Positions 40,411 to 50,931 of a stretch of 64,000 bases of DNA are shown here, piece by piece (the first letter of the stretch is position 1; each line of letters starts with the position of its first letter). The notes below the pieces were generated by a model. That model was given only the letters and a program-made list of their open reading frames with translations, was not told where the DNA came from and did no database searches. Source of the stretch: Lysobacterales bacterium (GTDB lineage Bacteria > Pseudomonadota > Gammaproteobacteria > Xanthomonadales > SZUA-36); contig JABAAB010000041.1 of the NCBI GenBank assembly GCA_014238945.1, positions 50,492-114,491 on the forward strand, read 5' to 3'. A program made the position numbers and the translations under genes.

Positions 40411-43400
40411 CTATTGGGTAGCGTCCAACAACTGGTCAAGAGCACGCACAGCCACCGAAACGGTTGCATAATCCATTGCGGGAAGATTGTGCATATCGTT
40501 CATCATGTGGGTTAACCGCTCGACATCTGCCGCGTGCGCATCAATCCACTTTCCCACCGGGTTCTTCGAATCAGGGAACGCCTCGAGCACCCTTCCGGCC
40601 AGCTTGCGGTGATGAGAATACACTTCATCCCGGAGGTTGCCGCGAGCGTGCGCGTGCCATCGCCCCTCAACTGACAGTTTTTCAGCACTCTCCCGCAGCC
40701 AGATCAATGACAGGCGGTCACCCAGCCCAAAAAACACCGTTGCAACGCCGAGTACGTCCGTTTTTCTTCTGGCAGCCGTTTCCACCACGTCCAGTGCCGG
40801 GTAGAGCAATGGCAGGTGGACGGTTCGACTCGCGAGTTTTTTTGGCATCCCACCTGCAATCAATGGCTCCATGCGGGCTTCAACCTGTTCTTTTTCGCTG
40901 CGTTTGAGTCGGTGCGATATATGTTTTTCCATCACCAGCAGACCGGGGCCGAGTCGATCAATCATCGCCTGTATATCCAGTCGTTGATCTCTTTGATTCA
41001 GTAACCAGCGTGTCACCTGACGTAAAAGATTCCACATAACCAGCATGGCTCCAATCTGCTGGCCAGCATCTACCTTGTTATCCAGCCCTTCGATGCTGGT
41101 CCAAAAATCCCGCGCCCGGAAAATTTCCCTGGCAATGGTGAACGCACGCACAACATCTGCTGCAGAGGCTCCCGTATCTTCATGCATGCGTAATGTGAAA
41201 GAAGCCCCCATTCGATTGACCATACTGTTGGTAACCTGGGTTGCAATAATTTCACGTTTCAGACGATGACCCTCCATGTAAGAGGCGTACTTTTGCTGGA
41301 TAGGCGCAGGAAAATATCGTTTTAACTCACCTGATAACCAGGCATCTTCCGGTATGTCCGATTCGAGTAACTGGCCGTACAGCATGATCTTGCTATAGGA
41401 CAAAATGACTGCCAGTTCCGGCCGGCTCAAGCCCTGTCCACTACCACGACGTTGCGTCAGTTCCTCGTCTTCAGGGAGTCTTTCAAGATCGCGGTCCAGA
41501 ATTCCCTCGTGTTCCAGCACCGATATAAATTGTTGTTTGGCGCCCAGACGGGCACCTTTCAGTAATTCCATCATGGATATTGTCTGGGATTGCAGATAAT
41601 TATTACGCAATACCAGGTCAGCCACTTCATCCGTCATCTGGACAAGAAGCTTGTTCCGGCTCTCATAGTCAAGCTCATCTGCTCGTATCACCTGGTTCAG
41701 AAGGATCTTGATGTTGACCTCGTGATCGGAACAATCAACTCCGGCCGAATTATCTATAAAATCCGTGTTCAGACGACCACCAGCGCGTGCATATTCGATC
41801 CTTCCAAGTTGTGTCAGACCAAGATTTCCGCCTTCGCCCACCACTTTACAACGCAATTCATTACCGTTGACACGCAATTGATTATTCTGGGCATCGCCCA
41901 CTTCGCCCTGACTCTCCTGGCTGGACTTGACGTAGGTTCCAATACCACCATTCCAAAGAAGATCCACATCAGCCTGTAACAGTACCCGGATGAGTTCCCG
42001 GGGTGGCAACTGTTTTTCTTCAATTTCCAGCCATTTCCCTACCTCGCGACTGATGGGAATACTCTTGTCCAGTCTAGAATAAACCCCCCCCCCTCTTGAA
42101 ATCAATTCAGTCTTGTAGTCATTCCAACCCGATCTGGACAGTTTGAACAGCCGCTTACGTTCCTTGAAAGACGATTTGACGTCCGGATTCGGGTCCAGAA
42201 AAATATGCAAGTGATTAAATGCAGCGCGCAGTTTGATCTGCCGGGACAACAACATTCCGTTGCCAAATACGTCACCGGACATATCACCGATTCCAACCAC
42301 GCTGAAAGGCTCGGCCTGAATATTCTTGCCCAATTCCCGAAAATGGCGTTTCACTCCCTCCCAGGCCCCCCGAGCTGTGATGGCCATACCCTTGTGGTCA
42401 TAACCAACAGAACCGCCAGAAGCAAATGCATCGCCCAGCCAGAATCCACGCTCCAGGGCAATGGCATTGGCCGTATCTGAAAAGCTGGCTGTACCCTTAT
42501 CTGCAGCAACCACCAGGTAAGGATCGTCTCCATCACGTCGGATCAAGCCAGCAGGTGGGATAATTTTTTCCTCATCTAAATTATCGGTAATATCCAATAA
42601 GCCGTTGATATATATTTCATAAGCTCTGGTTATAGTTGCCACTACGGCATCACGGCTACCATTTGCTGGAAGATTCTTTACGACGAAACCACCCTTGGCA
42701 CCGACAGGTACAATAATGGTGTTCTTCACATTCTGTGCCTTCATCAGGCCAAGAACTTCTGTTCTGAAATCTTCTTTGCGATCGGACCATCGTAATCCAC
42801 CACGGGCGACAGTACCGCCACGCAGATGTATGCCCTCTACTTCTGATGAGAATATCCAAATTTCCCGGAATGGTCTGGGTCTTGGCAGGTCAGGAACCTT
42901 TGCTGAATCAAGTTTGAAACTCATGTATTCCAGCAATTCACCCTGTTCGTCCTCAAGAAAAAAATTGGTTCTCAGTGTCGCTTTGATTACTTCGTAGAAT
43001 GCATGCAGTATGCGATCCTCATCCAGGCTCTTGACCCTTGTCAGAGAAATCATGAACAATTTTTTGATGGCTACGATCTGTTTATCACGATCCAGTTGCC
43101 GGGCAACTACCAGTTTGTCAATATATTCAAGGAACACTTTGTCCTGACTGCCTTTGGCAAGAGCAAACCCCATCAGTGCGCGTTGCAGGTTTTTACTCTC
43201 GAGTTCCTTGCGAAACTCGCTCTCATCATCACGTACAGGATTGAACATGGCATCGAATAACTCAACCAGCAAACGAGCCATCAGGGGATGACGTGCGAGG
43301 GTTTCTTCCATGTATGCCTGGGAATAGGTAATTCCCGTTTGCAACAGGTACTTACAATAGGCCCTTATACCCTTGACTTGTCGCCAATGCAGGTGACATG

Positions 43401-45360
43401 CCAGTATCAGCCGATTGAACCCGTCACTGGTGGTGATTCCACGCCAAATATTTTCAAAGGCCTGTTGAAAATTTTCCCGGACCACCTCCAGTTCCAATTC
43501 GGTACCCCGGCCATACACCATGTCAAAATCCTGTACCCAAACGGATCTGCCCTGTTCAAATTTAAGTTCATATGGACGCTCGCTCACAATGTGCAGCCCC
43601 AAATCTTCCAACATGGGCAATACATCCGATAACGGAACAGATCGGTCCCGTTTGAATATTTTGAAGCGTATGATCCCGGTGACCCTGGTACGTGGACGGT
43701 AAAGACTGAGCTGAAGGTCGTCTGCGGCTACAAGCAGAGCAATTTTTTCTACATCAAATGAAGCCACCCAAGGTGAAACGTCTTCCATGTATGATTTTGG
43801 AAATGCATCACCAATGTTCCTGGCCCATTGCAAACCCACTTCTTCACCATGCTTCTGAACGAGGGTATTGGTCAATTCCTCATTCCAGGACCGCAGGGCA
43901 TTTATAATCTTGTTTTCCAGCATTCTTACATCCGGTTGCGGTACCGCACCGGACCTTGGTCTTACGATGACGTGTAACCGCGCCAGTGCCAACTCCGAAA
44001 CCTGCACAACATAATCCAACTTGTTTCCTTTTAGCGCACGTTTAAGAATTTTCTGAATTTTTTCCCGGTTTTCTGTATTGAAGTAGTCCCTTGGAATATA
44101 GACCAGGCAGGAGAAGAATCGCCCGAATCGTTCCCGGCGAATAAACAGACGGACGCCCGCGCGTTCCTGTAAATTGAGTACACCCGTTGCTATGGACAAT
44201 AGCTCGGTACTGCTCGCTTGCAACACGTCATCACGTGGCAGGGATTCCAGGATGTGTAACATGGTCTTCCAGGCATGACGATCCTCCGCCATACCAGATT
44301 TCTGCAATATGATATCTACCTTCATTCGTACCAGAGGTGTATCTGAAACACGCAGCAGATAAGCTTGTGAAGTAAAGAGCCCAATAAACCGGTATTCGCC
44401 AATAACCCGCCCTTCACGGTCAAATCGAAGCACACCGATGTAATCCATGTATCCACTGCGATGCATGGGGCTACGCGCATTGGTTTTGGTAATGATCAAT
44501 GGCGAGTTCTGATTAAATTTTGCCTGGTCACTGAATGCCGAAACCGGACGACTCAGTACCGTTTTACCATGTTCGCGTAAAAGACCCAGGCCAGTTCCCT
44601 TTACTACATTCAGGGAAGTCCCGGTCTGGTCTTCAATGACATCGTAGGTTCTTGACCCTATTAGCATGAAATGATCGTTATTCACCCATTTCAGAAACGC
44701 TACGCACTCGGCCCTGACTTCATCCGAAAGATCGGAAGCATCTTGTGAGAATTCAGTAATCGCATCTTCAAGACACTTTTTCATGGGTAACCAGTCGGCG
44801 ACTGATGTACGAACCATTGTTATACGGCTTCTGAGCGATGACACCACGGACTTGAGTACAGCGGGAGTTGTCTGCCGGTCAATCTGGATCTGGATATATG
44901 ACTCTCTGGTAGAAGTTTTTGTCACCCCTGAATGGATGGCCAGTAACTCCCCGTCCGTATCACGTTCTACATTCAATACGGGATGTACCAGCAAGTGCAC
45001 ACCGAGTCCCTGTTCCCTGATTGCAATATTTGTGGTATCAACCAGAAACGGCATGTCATCATTGGCCAACTCCACAATGGTATGCTGACTTTCCCAACCG
45101 TCGGTCTCCTTGGAAGGGTTAAAGACCCGGATCAGTAATTCCCCTTGTCCACGTTTCTGCAAAAACTCAATTTGTCTGACCACCATGGTGGCGTGCGTTA
45201 CCGCAGATTCCTGGTTGAGATCCTCAAAACGCATGCGGTGGAAATAGACATCAGTAAAAATCGCCGCCTGACGCGCAGCACTTGCCGGCATGCGAGTGGC
45301 CAATATGGTTTTTATCTGTTCAAGCAATGACTGCTTGCTTTTATAATTGTTGCTTCGCAC
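40411..45360 (-). CDS. gdhB: NAD-specific glutamate dehydrogenase, large (180 kDa) class
   Basis: Catabolic enzyme that deaminates glutamate to 2-oxoglutarate and ammonia with NAD. The length, 1,649 residues, and the architecture fit the GDH-180/Gdh2 class: a long N-terminal ACT-like regulatory region, a central catalytic region with HLRGGTVARGGLRWSDRKED, IVPVGAKGGFVV and VVGIGDMSGDVFGNGML, and a long C-terminal helical region. The gene symbol is the Pseudomonas usage. A ten-G tract interrupts the coding strand near 42,084 in the conserved ISRGGGVYSR segment. nadK follows after 9 bp. The gene is divergent from sahR-metH. Confidence 0.95.
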   Translation of the reverse strand: MRSNNYKSKQSLLEQIKTILATRMPASAARQAAIFTDVYFHRMRFEDLNQESAVTHATMVVRQIEFLQKRGQGELLIRVFNPSKETDGWESQHTIVELANDDMPFLVDTTNIAIREQGLGVHLLVHPVLNVERDTDGELLAIHSGVTKTSTRESYIQIQIDRQTTPAVLKSVVSSLRSRITMVRTSVADWLPMKKCLEDAITEFSQDASDLSDEVRAECVAFLKWVNNDHFMLIGSRTYDVIEDQTGTSLNVVKGTGLGLLREHGKTVLSRPVSAFSDQAKFNQNSPLIITKTNARSPMHRSGYMDYIGVLRFDREGRVIGEYRFIGLFTSQAYLLRVSDTPLVRMKVDIILQKSGMAEDRHAWKTMLHILESLPRDDVLQASSTELLSIATGVLNLQERAGVRLFIRRERFGRFFSCLVYIPRDYFNTENREKIQKILKRALKGNKLDYVVQVSELALARLHVIVRPRSGAVPQPDVRMLENKIINALRSWNEELTNTLVQKHGEEVGLQWARNIGDAFPKSYMEDVSPWVASFDVEKIALLVAADDLQLSLYRPRTRVTGIIRFKIFKRDRSVPLSDVLPMLEDLGLHIVSERPYELKFEQGRSVWVQDFDMVYGRGTELELEVVRENFQQAFENIWRGITTSDGFNRLILACHLHWRQVKGIRAYCKYLLQTGITYSQAYMEETLARHPLMARLLVELFDAMFNPVRDDESEFRKELESKNLQRALMGFALAKGSQDKVFLEYIDKLVVARQLDRDKQIVAIKKLFMISLTRVKSLDEDRILHAFYEVIKATLRTNFFLEDEQGELLEYMSFKLDSAKVPDLPRPRPFREIWIFSSEVEGIHLRGGTVARGGLRWSDRKEDFRTEVLGLMKAQNVKNTIIVPVGAKGGFVVKNLPANGSRDAVVATITRAYEIYINGLLDITDNLDEEKIIPPAGLIRRDGDDPYLVVAADKGTASFSDTANAIALERGFWLGDAFASGGSVGYDHKGMAITARGAWEGVKRHFRELGKNIQAEPFSVVGIGDMSGDVFGNGMLLSRQIKLRAAFNHLHIFLDPNPDVKSSFKERKRLFKLSRSGWNDYKTELISRGGGVYSRLDKSIPISREVGKWLEIEEKQLPPRELIRVLLQADVDLLWNGGIGTYVKSSQESQGEVGDAQNNQLRVNGNELRCKVVGEGGNLGLTQLGRIEYARAGGRLNTDFIDNSAGVDCSDHEVNIKILLNQVIRADELDYESRNKLLVQMTDEVADLVLRNNYLQSQTISMMELLKGARLGAKQQFISVLEHEGILDRDLERLPEDEELTQRRGSGQGLSRPELAVILSYSKIMLYGQLLESDIPEDAWLSGELKRYFPAPIQQKYASYMEGHRLKREIIATQVTNSMVNRMGASFTLRMHEDTGASAADVVRAFTIAREIFRARDFWTSIEGLDNKVDAGQQIGAMLVMWNLLRQVTRWLLNQRDQRLDIQAMIDRLGPGLLVMEKHISHRLKRSEKEQVEARMEPLIAGGMPKKLASRTVHLPLLYPALDVVETAARRKTDVLGVATVFFGLGDRLSLIWLRESAEKLSVEGRWHAHARGNLRDEVYSHHRKLAGRVLEAFPDSKNPVGKWIDAHAADVERLTHMMNDMHNLPAMDYATVSVAVRALDQLLDATQ
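42084..42093 (-). repeat. G10 homopolymer within the glutamate dehydrogenase gene
   Basis: Ten consecutive C on plus (G on the coding strand) encode three Gly plus the first base of Val in the SRGGGVYS segment. The frame is intact in this sequence. A tract of this length can slip during replication or transcription. Confidence 0.9.
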
Positions 45361-45544
45361 GGTTGATCCCCCATTAGGGTCATTGGACTCTCGATTGGGT
45401 TATTCGGAAATTATAATGGCTTTATCGGTGGCGAACATTATTTTTGATTTGATATTTTCAATGGTCGACAACGCGAATACATCAGGTGCCCATTGCTAAT
45501 TGCACAACGCACTGGTTGACCCGGGTTCCGGCACTGGTTAATCT

Positions 45545-45582
45545 CTCATATATCTCTAAATCATGATAGAAGGATATATGAG
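45545..45582. promoter_or_regulatory. 10-bp perfect inverted repeat over the sahR start
   Basis: CTCATATATC (45545-45554) and GATATATGAG (45573-45582) are exact complements with an 18-base spacer. The right arm contains the preferred sahR ATG (45578), and AGAAGG lies partly in the spacer. Autoregulatory ArsR-family operators often sit at such places; an RNA hairpin that hides the start is the alternative. No SAH or SAM riboswitch core was recognised in the 200 bp upstream. Confidence 0.6.
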
Positions 45583-46525
45583 TTCAAAAATGGATTTGCT
45601 GCAGACAGCCCAACATCTGAGATTATTGTCAGACAGCACCCGGTTGCGCTTGCTCATGTTGGTCGATCGCAAGGAACTGAGCGTAGCCGAACTGGCTGCC
45701 ATTACCCAGTTGGCCCAACCACGCGTTTCAACTCACCTGGCTAAACTGAAAGAGGCAAAACTGGTCAGTGATCGCAGGGAAGGCGTCTTTGTGTATTACC
45801 GTATTGCGGGAAAGATTGAAGACAAGAGCCTGGGTACCTTGTGGGATTTGCTCCGGTCCAGGACTTCTGACCCCTTGATCCAGCAGGATATTGATCGCAT
45901 TCCCCAGGTACTTAATTCACGTAACGGTAACTCAAGTTGGGCTGACAGTGTGGCTGGTGACATGGAGCGCCATTATTCACCCGGTCGCACCTGGGAAGCT
46001 ACAACACGAGCCATAGTGCAGTTAGTTACACCTGGGGATGTTCTGGATGTGGCGTCCGGCGACGGTGTGCTGGCAGAGTTACTCGCGCCCTACGCACGCA
46101 GCATTACCTGCCTGGACATCAGCGAACGTGTCGTCTCGGCAGGTAAGAAACGTTTAAAAAATTACCCGAATGTCAGTTTTGACAAGGGTGACATGCACGA
46201 TTTACAGCAAGCTGATGCCTCCATTGATACAGTTTTGCTGATGCATGCCTTAACCTATACCAATAATGCGCAACAGGTTTTTGAACAGGCGAGCCGGGTG
46301 TTGCGACCCAACGGTTTGCTACTGGCAGTTACCCTGAATAGGCATCAACACCAAAAAGCGGTCATGCACTACAATCACGTTAACCTGGGATTTACACAAT
46401 CTGAGCTACGCGGGTTCTGCACCAAGGCAGGTCTGTCCCCACGCAGTATCCAACCCTCGGCCATTGAAAAACGAACCCCCAATTTTGAAATCCTGACCTT
46501 GCTGGCTGTAAAAACATCCTGCTAG
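45578..46525 (+). CDS. sahR: ArsR-type regulator fused to a SAM-methylase-like domain (SahR-like)
   Basis: The N-terminal 95 residues are an ArsR winged helix (LSDSTRLRLLMLVDRKELS, AQPRVSTHLAKLKEAKLVSD, REGVFVYYRI). After a linker, residues 140-300 are a class I methyltransferase fold with DVLDVASGDGVLAELL and a DKGDMHD-like motif II region. This domain order and its position 9 bp before metH match SahR, described in Proteobacteria as an SAH-sensing repressor of SAM-cycle genes. I prefer the ATG at 45578 with AGAAGG upstream over 45563. A true methyltransferase activity cannot be ruled out. Confidence 0.82.
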   Translation: MSSKMDLLQTAQHLRLLSDSTRLRLLMLVDRKELSVAELAAITQLAQPRVSTHLAKLKEAKLVSDRREGVFVYYRIAGKIEDKSLGTLWDLLRSRTSDPLIQQDIDRIPQVLNSRNGNSSWADSVAGDMERHYSPGRTWEATTRAIVQLVTPGDVLDVASGDGVLAELLAPYARSITCLDISERVVSAGKKRLKNYPNVSFDKGDMHDLQQADASIDTVLLMHALTYTNNAQQVFEQASRVLRPNGLLLAVTLNRHQHQKAVMHYNHVNLGFTQSELRGFCTKAGLSPRSIQPSAIEKRTPNFEILTLLAVKTSC

Positions 46526-46534
46526 CCAAGAAGC

Positions 46535-49500
46535 ATGTACTCTCAGCCCTATAAAAACCCGCTTGATTCAGAACGCTTATTATTGGCGCTGGAACAACGA
46601 ATTCTGATTCTGGACGGTGCGATGGGTACCATGATTCAGTCGGTTGATCTCGATGAAGATGACTTTCGTGGAGAACAATTCAAACAGCACCCTCTTCCGT
46701 TGAAAGGCAACAACGACCTGTTGACACTGACCCAACCGGATATTATCAGTGGCATTCACCGGGCATTTCTGGAAGCCGGAGCCGACCTGATTGAAACCAA
46801 TACTTTCAACAGCACCGGCATTTCACAGTCTGATTATGGTACTGAATCACTGGTGGACGAGTTGAATTTTGCCGGCGCCAGGCTGGCGCGTGCAGAGGCT
46901 GACCGGTTCCGCGCATTAACACCCGACAAACCCCGGTATGTGGTTGGCTCGATTGGACCCACCAACCGGACCGCCTCCCTCTCCCCCGATGTCAACCGCC
47001 CTGAATTTCGCAACACCAGTTCCGCAGAACTCATTGGGTCTTACTCGGAAGCTGTCAACGGTCTGATCAGGGGTGGCAGTGATCTCCTGATGGTTGAAAC
47101 CGTTTTTGACACACTCAATTGCAAGGCAGCATTGATTGCCATAGATGATGTGTTCAACGATCTGGGTTATCGAATTCCGGTAATGATATCCGGCACCATA
47201 ACCGATGCCAGTGGACGCACGCTTTCCGGCCAGACGGTTGCTGCCTTCTGGCACTCCGTGAGACATTCCAAGCCCTTTGCCATAGGGCTCAACTGTGCAT
47301 TGGGGGCGACTGAGTTAAGACCGTGGGTACAAGAACTGTCAAGAATTGCAGAATGTCCGGTTAGTGTCCATCCGAATGCGGGTCTGCCGAATGAGTTGGG
47401 CGAATATGACGACACACCACACTACATGGCAGACCTTATGAGCCGGTTTGCAACCGACGGGTTTCTTAATATTGCAGGTGGTTGTTGTGGGACGACACCG
47501 GAACATATTCGCCAATTGGCCGGGGCACTGGAACATCATCAACCCAGGGCCATACCCGTGGCCACACCAGTCTGCCGACTGGCCGGACTGGAACCGCTGA
47601 CACTGACCAGCGATCTTAACTTTGTCAACGTGGGAGAACGCACCAACGTCACCGGGTCAGCCATTTTCCGCCGACTCATTCAGGCAGACGACTTCGAAGC
47701 CGCGGTAGATGTTGCAAGACAGCAAATTGAAAACGGTGCACAGATTATAGATATCAACATGGACGAGGGCCTGCTGGACGGCAAGGCGGTCATGACCCGG
47801 TTTCTGCATCAGATTGCCGCAGAACCTGATATTGCCCGGGTTCCCGTAATGCTGGATTCTTCACGATGGGATGTGCTCGAAGCAGGTCTGGCCTGTCTGC
47901 AAGGCAAGGGGGTGGTCAACTCGATCAGTCTGAAAGAAGGCGAAGCAGCATTTATTGATCAGGCCCGGATTATCATGCGTTTCGGGGCTGCGGTCATCAT
48001 CATGGCATTCGATGAAAACGGGCAGGCCGACACCCTGGAGAAACGCGTAAGCATCTGCAAAAGAGCCTGGGATCTTCTGACTTCGGAGATTGGTTTTCCA
48101 GCTGAAGATATCATTTTTGATCCCAACATTTTTGCCGTTGCAACCGGCATCGAAGAACACAACAGTTATGGACTGGATTTCATCGAGGCCACCCGCCGTA
48201 TCAAGAAGACCTGTCCCGGTGTTTTGATTTCGGGTGGGGTAAGTAACATTTCATTTTCCTTCCGAGGTCAGAACCAGATTCGCGAGGCGATCCACAGTGT
48301 GTTTTTATATCATGCCGTCCACGCCGGTATGGATATGGGTATCGTCAATGCCGGACAACTGGAAATCTATGACGAAATCGATTCTGTACTGCGCGAAGCC
48401 GTGGAAGACGTCGTGCTGAACCGGCGTCCCGATAGCACAGACCGTCTGCTCAATATAGCGCAAACTTTCCAGGGAACTGGCAAAAACGTCGCCGCTGATG
48501 AAAGCTGGAGACAGGAACCGGTAGAAAAACGTCTCGTACATGCCCTGGTGAAGGGGATCAACACATTTATCCAGCAGGATACCGAAGAGGCCAGACTGAA
48601 TTTCCCCCGGGCTCTGGATGTCATTGAAGGTCCATTGATGGACGGCATGAACGTGGTCGGTGACCTGTTCGGTGACGGCCGCATGTTCCTGCCACAGGTA
48701 GTAAAGAGCGCCCGTGTTATGAAACAGGCAGTCGCAGTGCTGATTCCGTACATCGAGGAAGAAAAGCGCAAGGCAGGTGCGGGTGAAAAAAGACTCACGC
48801 GTATACTCATGGCCACCGTCAAGGGTGACGTGCATGACATCGGCAAGAATATCGTGGGCGTGGTACTGGCCTGCAATAACTACGAGGTCATTGATCTGGG
48901 GGTCATGGTGTCTGCGGAGACCATTATTGAGACCGCACACAAAGAGGAAGTGGATATCATCGGTTTGTCCGGCTTGATCACACCGTCACTGGAAGAAATG
49001 CGCCTGGTGGCATCGGAAATGCAAAGAAACGGAATGCAGCAACCATTGATGATTGGCGGTGCAACCACGTCTCCATTACATACGGCTTTGAGAATCGACC
49101 CGGAGTACTCCAATGGGGTTTTCTGGGTAAAGGATGCCTCCCGTGCGGTGGGTGTAGCCGGAAAACTCAGCCAGACAGATCAACGTCTTATCCTGGCTGA
49201 AACAGTGGCGCACGATTACGAAGTAATACGCCAGCGACGGGCAAAGGGAAGCTCACGCAAACCACCTGTCAACATCCGCCGTGCGCGTGACAATGCTTTT
49301 CCTGCATCCTGGAGGCCACAGGATGTCAGCCAGCCAGTCAGTCCGGGGCTCCATGTCCTGGATGATATCGATTTGGGATCCCTGTTGCCGATCATTGACT
49401 GGACACCTTTCTTCCAGACCTGGGAAATGCAGGGACGGTATCCTGACATCCTCGATGATGCCAAAAAGGGTGAAGCAGCACGCAGCCTGTTTGGCGATGC

Positions 49501-50236
49501 CAGAGCTATGCTTGACCAGATCATTGATGGTCAATGGCTACAGGCACGCGCAACCCTGGGGATTTTTCCCGCGGCAACCGATGGTGATGACGTACTGGTG
49601 TACGCCGATAAAAAACGCGAATCTGTATCAGAGCGACTTTGCTTCCTGCGACAGCAAAAGGCCAAGGCTAGTGGCCGTCCGAACCTTTGCCTCGCAGATT
49701 TTGTCGCACCGGTCGCGTCAGAATTGAATGATCACATCGGTTTGTTTGCAGTAACAACCGGACTGGGCATAGAAGAAAAACTGGCTGAATATGAAAAATC
49801 TCATGATGATTATTCGTCCATCATGCTCAAGGCGCTGGCTGACAGGCTGGCTGAAGCACTGGCCGAATACACCCACCGGATTCTGCGGCAATCCATCTGG
49901 GCATACGATGCCGGTGAACGACTGGACAACCAGGCGCTGATCGCAGAACAATACCGCGGTGTGCGACCGGCACCGGGTTATCCTGCCTGCCCTGATCACA
50001 GCGAAAAAGAAAAGATATTCAAGCTGTTAAGTGCGCCTGAAAATTCTTCTATGCAGCTTACCAGTAACTTTGCCATGCTGCCGGCGGCATCAGTATGTGG
50101 TTACTATTTCGCCCACCCACAGAGTCAATATTTCGTCTTGGGTAACATACTTGAAGACCAGCTACAGGACTATGCCAGACGCAAAAACATCGATATGGGC
50201 CACGCACGCAGACTACTGGTGGCCAATATAGATTGA
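46535..50236 (+). CDS. metH: Cobalamin-dependent methionine synthase
   Basis: Transfers the methyl of 5-methyltetrahydrofolate to homocysteine through cobalamin. All four modules are present in 1,233 residues. The homocysteine domain (1-330) has zinc cysteines C254 (GLNCALG), C317 and C318 (GGCCGTT). The pterin domain (about 350-610) has [11 protein letters not shown]. The cobalamin domain has GDVHDIGKN with the cobalt-ligand H767 and [12 protein letters not shown]. The C-terminal reactivation domain has [18 protein letters not shown]. It is directly downstream of sahR and probably in one operon. The organism must make or import B12. Confidence 0.98.
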   Translation: MYSQPYKNPLDSERLLLALEQRILILDGAMGTMIQSVDLDEDDFRGEQFKQHPLPLKGNNDLLTLTQPDIISGIHRAFLEAGADLIETNTFNSTGISQSDYGTESLVDELNFAGARLARAEADRFRALTPDKPRYVVGSIGPTNRTASLSPDVNRPEFRNTSSAELIGSYSEAVNGLIRGGSDLLMVETVFDTLNCKAALIAIDDVFNDLGYRIPVMISGTITDASGRTLSGQTVAAFWHSVRHSKPFAIGLNCALGATELRPWVQELSRIAECPVSVHPNAGLPNELGEYDDTPHYMADLMSRFATDGFLNIAGGCCGTTPEHIRQLAGALEHHQPRAIPVATPVCRLAGLEPLTLTSDLNFVNVGERTNVTGSAIFRRLIQADDFEAAVDVARQQIENGAQIIDINMDEGLLDGKAVMTRFLHQIAAEPDIARVPVMLDSSRWDVLEAGLACLQGKGVVNSISLKEGEAAFIDQARIIMRFGAAVIIMAFDENGQADTLEKRVSICKRAWDLLTSEIGFPAEDIIFDPNIFAVATGIEEHNSYGLDFIEATRRIKKTCPGVLISGGVSNISFSFRGQNQIREAIHSVFLYHAVHAGMDMGIVNAGQLEIYDEIDSVLREAVEDVVLNRRPDSTDRLLNIAQTFQGTGKNVAADESWRQEPVEKRLVHALVKGINTFIQQDTEEARLNFPRALDVIEGPLMDGMNVVGDLFGDGRMFLPQVVKSARVMKQAVAVLIPYIEEEKRKAGAGEKRLTRILMATVKGDVHDIGKNIVGVVLACNNYEVIDLGVMVSAETIIETAHKEEVDIIGLSGLITPSLEEMRLVASEMQRNGMQQPLMIGGATTSPLHTALRIDPEYSNGVFWVKDASRAVGVAGKLSQTDQRLILAETVAHDYEVIRQRRAKGSSRKPPVNIRRARDNAFPASWRPQDVSQPVSPGLHVLDDIDLGSLLPIIDWTPFFQTWEMQGRYPDILDDAKKGEAARSLFGDARAMLDQIIDGQWLQARATLGIFPAATDGDDVLVYADKKRESVSERLCFLRQQKAKASGRPNLCLADFVAPVASELNDHIGLFAVTTGLGIEEKLAEYEKSHDDYSSIMLKALADRLAEALAEYTHRILRQSIWAYDAGERLDNQALIAEQYRGVRPAPGYPACPDHSEKEKIFKLLSAPENSSMQLTSNFAMLPAASVCGYYFAHPQSQYFVLGNILEDQLQDYARRKNIDMGHARRLLVANID

Positions 50237-50270
50237 CCGGGTTACCCGTGAAGGTCCTGAATTTACGCAG

Positions 50271-50792
50271 TTACCACATCAGGTCATCCGGTACCGGGTT
50301 CTCCTCTTCACCTTCAGGCTCGGCACCACCCAGGTCGGGTACATGATCCGCTGCAAATGTCCTGACCTCCTCCACCCCGGCACTGGGTAGCAGGTGGTAA
50401 TTTCCGCTGAGATACACCACGGCCAGTCGGCCCCGGTTAATTTGATCATTCTGATCCGCCGTCACCAGCACGGTTCGAATGCGTCCTTTGAAAAGAAAAT
50501 TGCGCTTGGTTTCTGCGCTTTCATCACGAATTGCATGTTTTTTGACCAGCGCAGCGATTTTCTGATTGACCAATCGTCGCTGACGTTGTTGCTCGCGTTT
50601 GCTGGCTGCGTCTTGCTCTTTTTGATGCCGTTCTTCTTTCTTGCGTATCCGGTACGCCTGGTCCAGAGAAATATCAGCGGAGACAGCCTGGTCCCTCTTT
50701 ATCTTCGTGTGTCTTAGCGGCTTGCGCGGTGCCTGCTTTTTTGCAGGCGCCAGACCCAATGCCAATAATTGTTCCTTCAGGCTTTTGCTCAT
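50271..50792 (-). CDS. DUF2058 (YaiL-like) protein
   Basis: A 173-residue protein of the DUF2058/YaiL family, of unknown function. The N-terminus SLKEQLLALGLAPAK (about 3-17) is the family hallmark. A highly charged, probably coiled-coil stretch of Lys, Gln, Arg and Glu follows (about 50-85), and then a small folded domain with KRNFLFKGRIRTVLVT and GNYHLLPSAGVEEV. The C-terminus is very acidic. It is convergent with metH and lies 139 bp downstream of the prolyl isomerase gene on the same strand. Confidence 0.9.
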   Translation of the reverse strand: MSKSLKEQLLALGLAPAKKQAPRKPLRHTKIKRDQAVSADISLDQAYRIRKKEERHQKEQDAASKREQQRQRRLVNQKIAALVKKHAIRDESAETKRNFLFKGRIRTVLVTADQNDQINRGRLAVVYLSGNYHLLPSAGVEEVRTFAADHVPDLGGAEPEGEEENPVPDDLMW

Positions 50793-50820
50793 ATCGGTTG
50801 ATTATTTAAAGGCGGTGCGT

Positions 50821-50874
50821 TCAGGATTGCCGGCACCCCGAGGTTACAATTTACCACCCCAGAAACAATCCTGA
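50821..50874. repeat. 9-bp inverted repeat between DUF2058 and FKBP genes
   Basis: TCAGGATTG (50821-50829) and CAATCCTGA (50866-50874) are perfect complements 36 bases apart, just after a GGTGCG stretch. The long loop makes a terminator unlikely; it could be a spaced protein-binding site or chance. The rest of this 139-bp gap shows nothing clear. Confidence 0.3.
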
Positions 50875-50931
50875 CCACACCATGAATTGAAGTGATTCCC
50901 CAATTACTCTTTGATTATCCCAGAGAATACT

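Noticed and set aside
45361..45562. SAH, SAM or cobalamin riboswitch upstream of sahR-metH
   Set aside because: The 202-bp region was read for the SAH riboswitch core and for a B12 box; neither is evident, and a protein regulator with an inverted repeat explains the context better.
50237..50270. CGGGTTACCCG as a metH terminator
   Set aside because: Five-bp arms leave a single-base loop, which cannot form a normal hairpin, and there is no T run.
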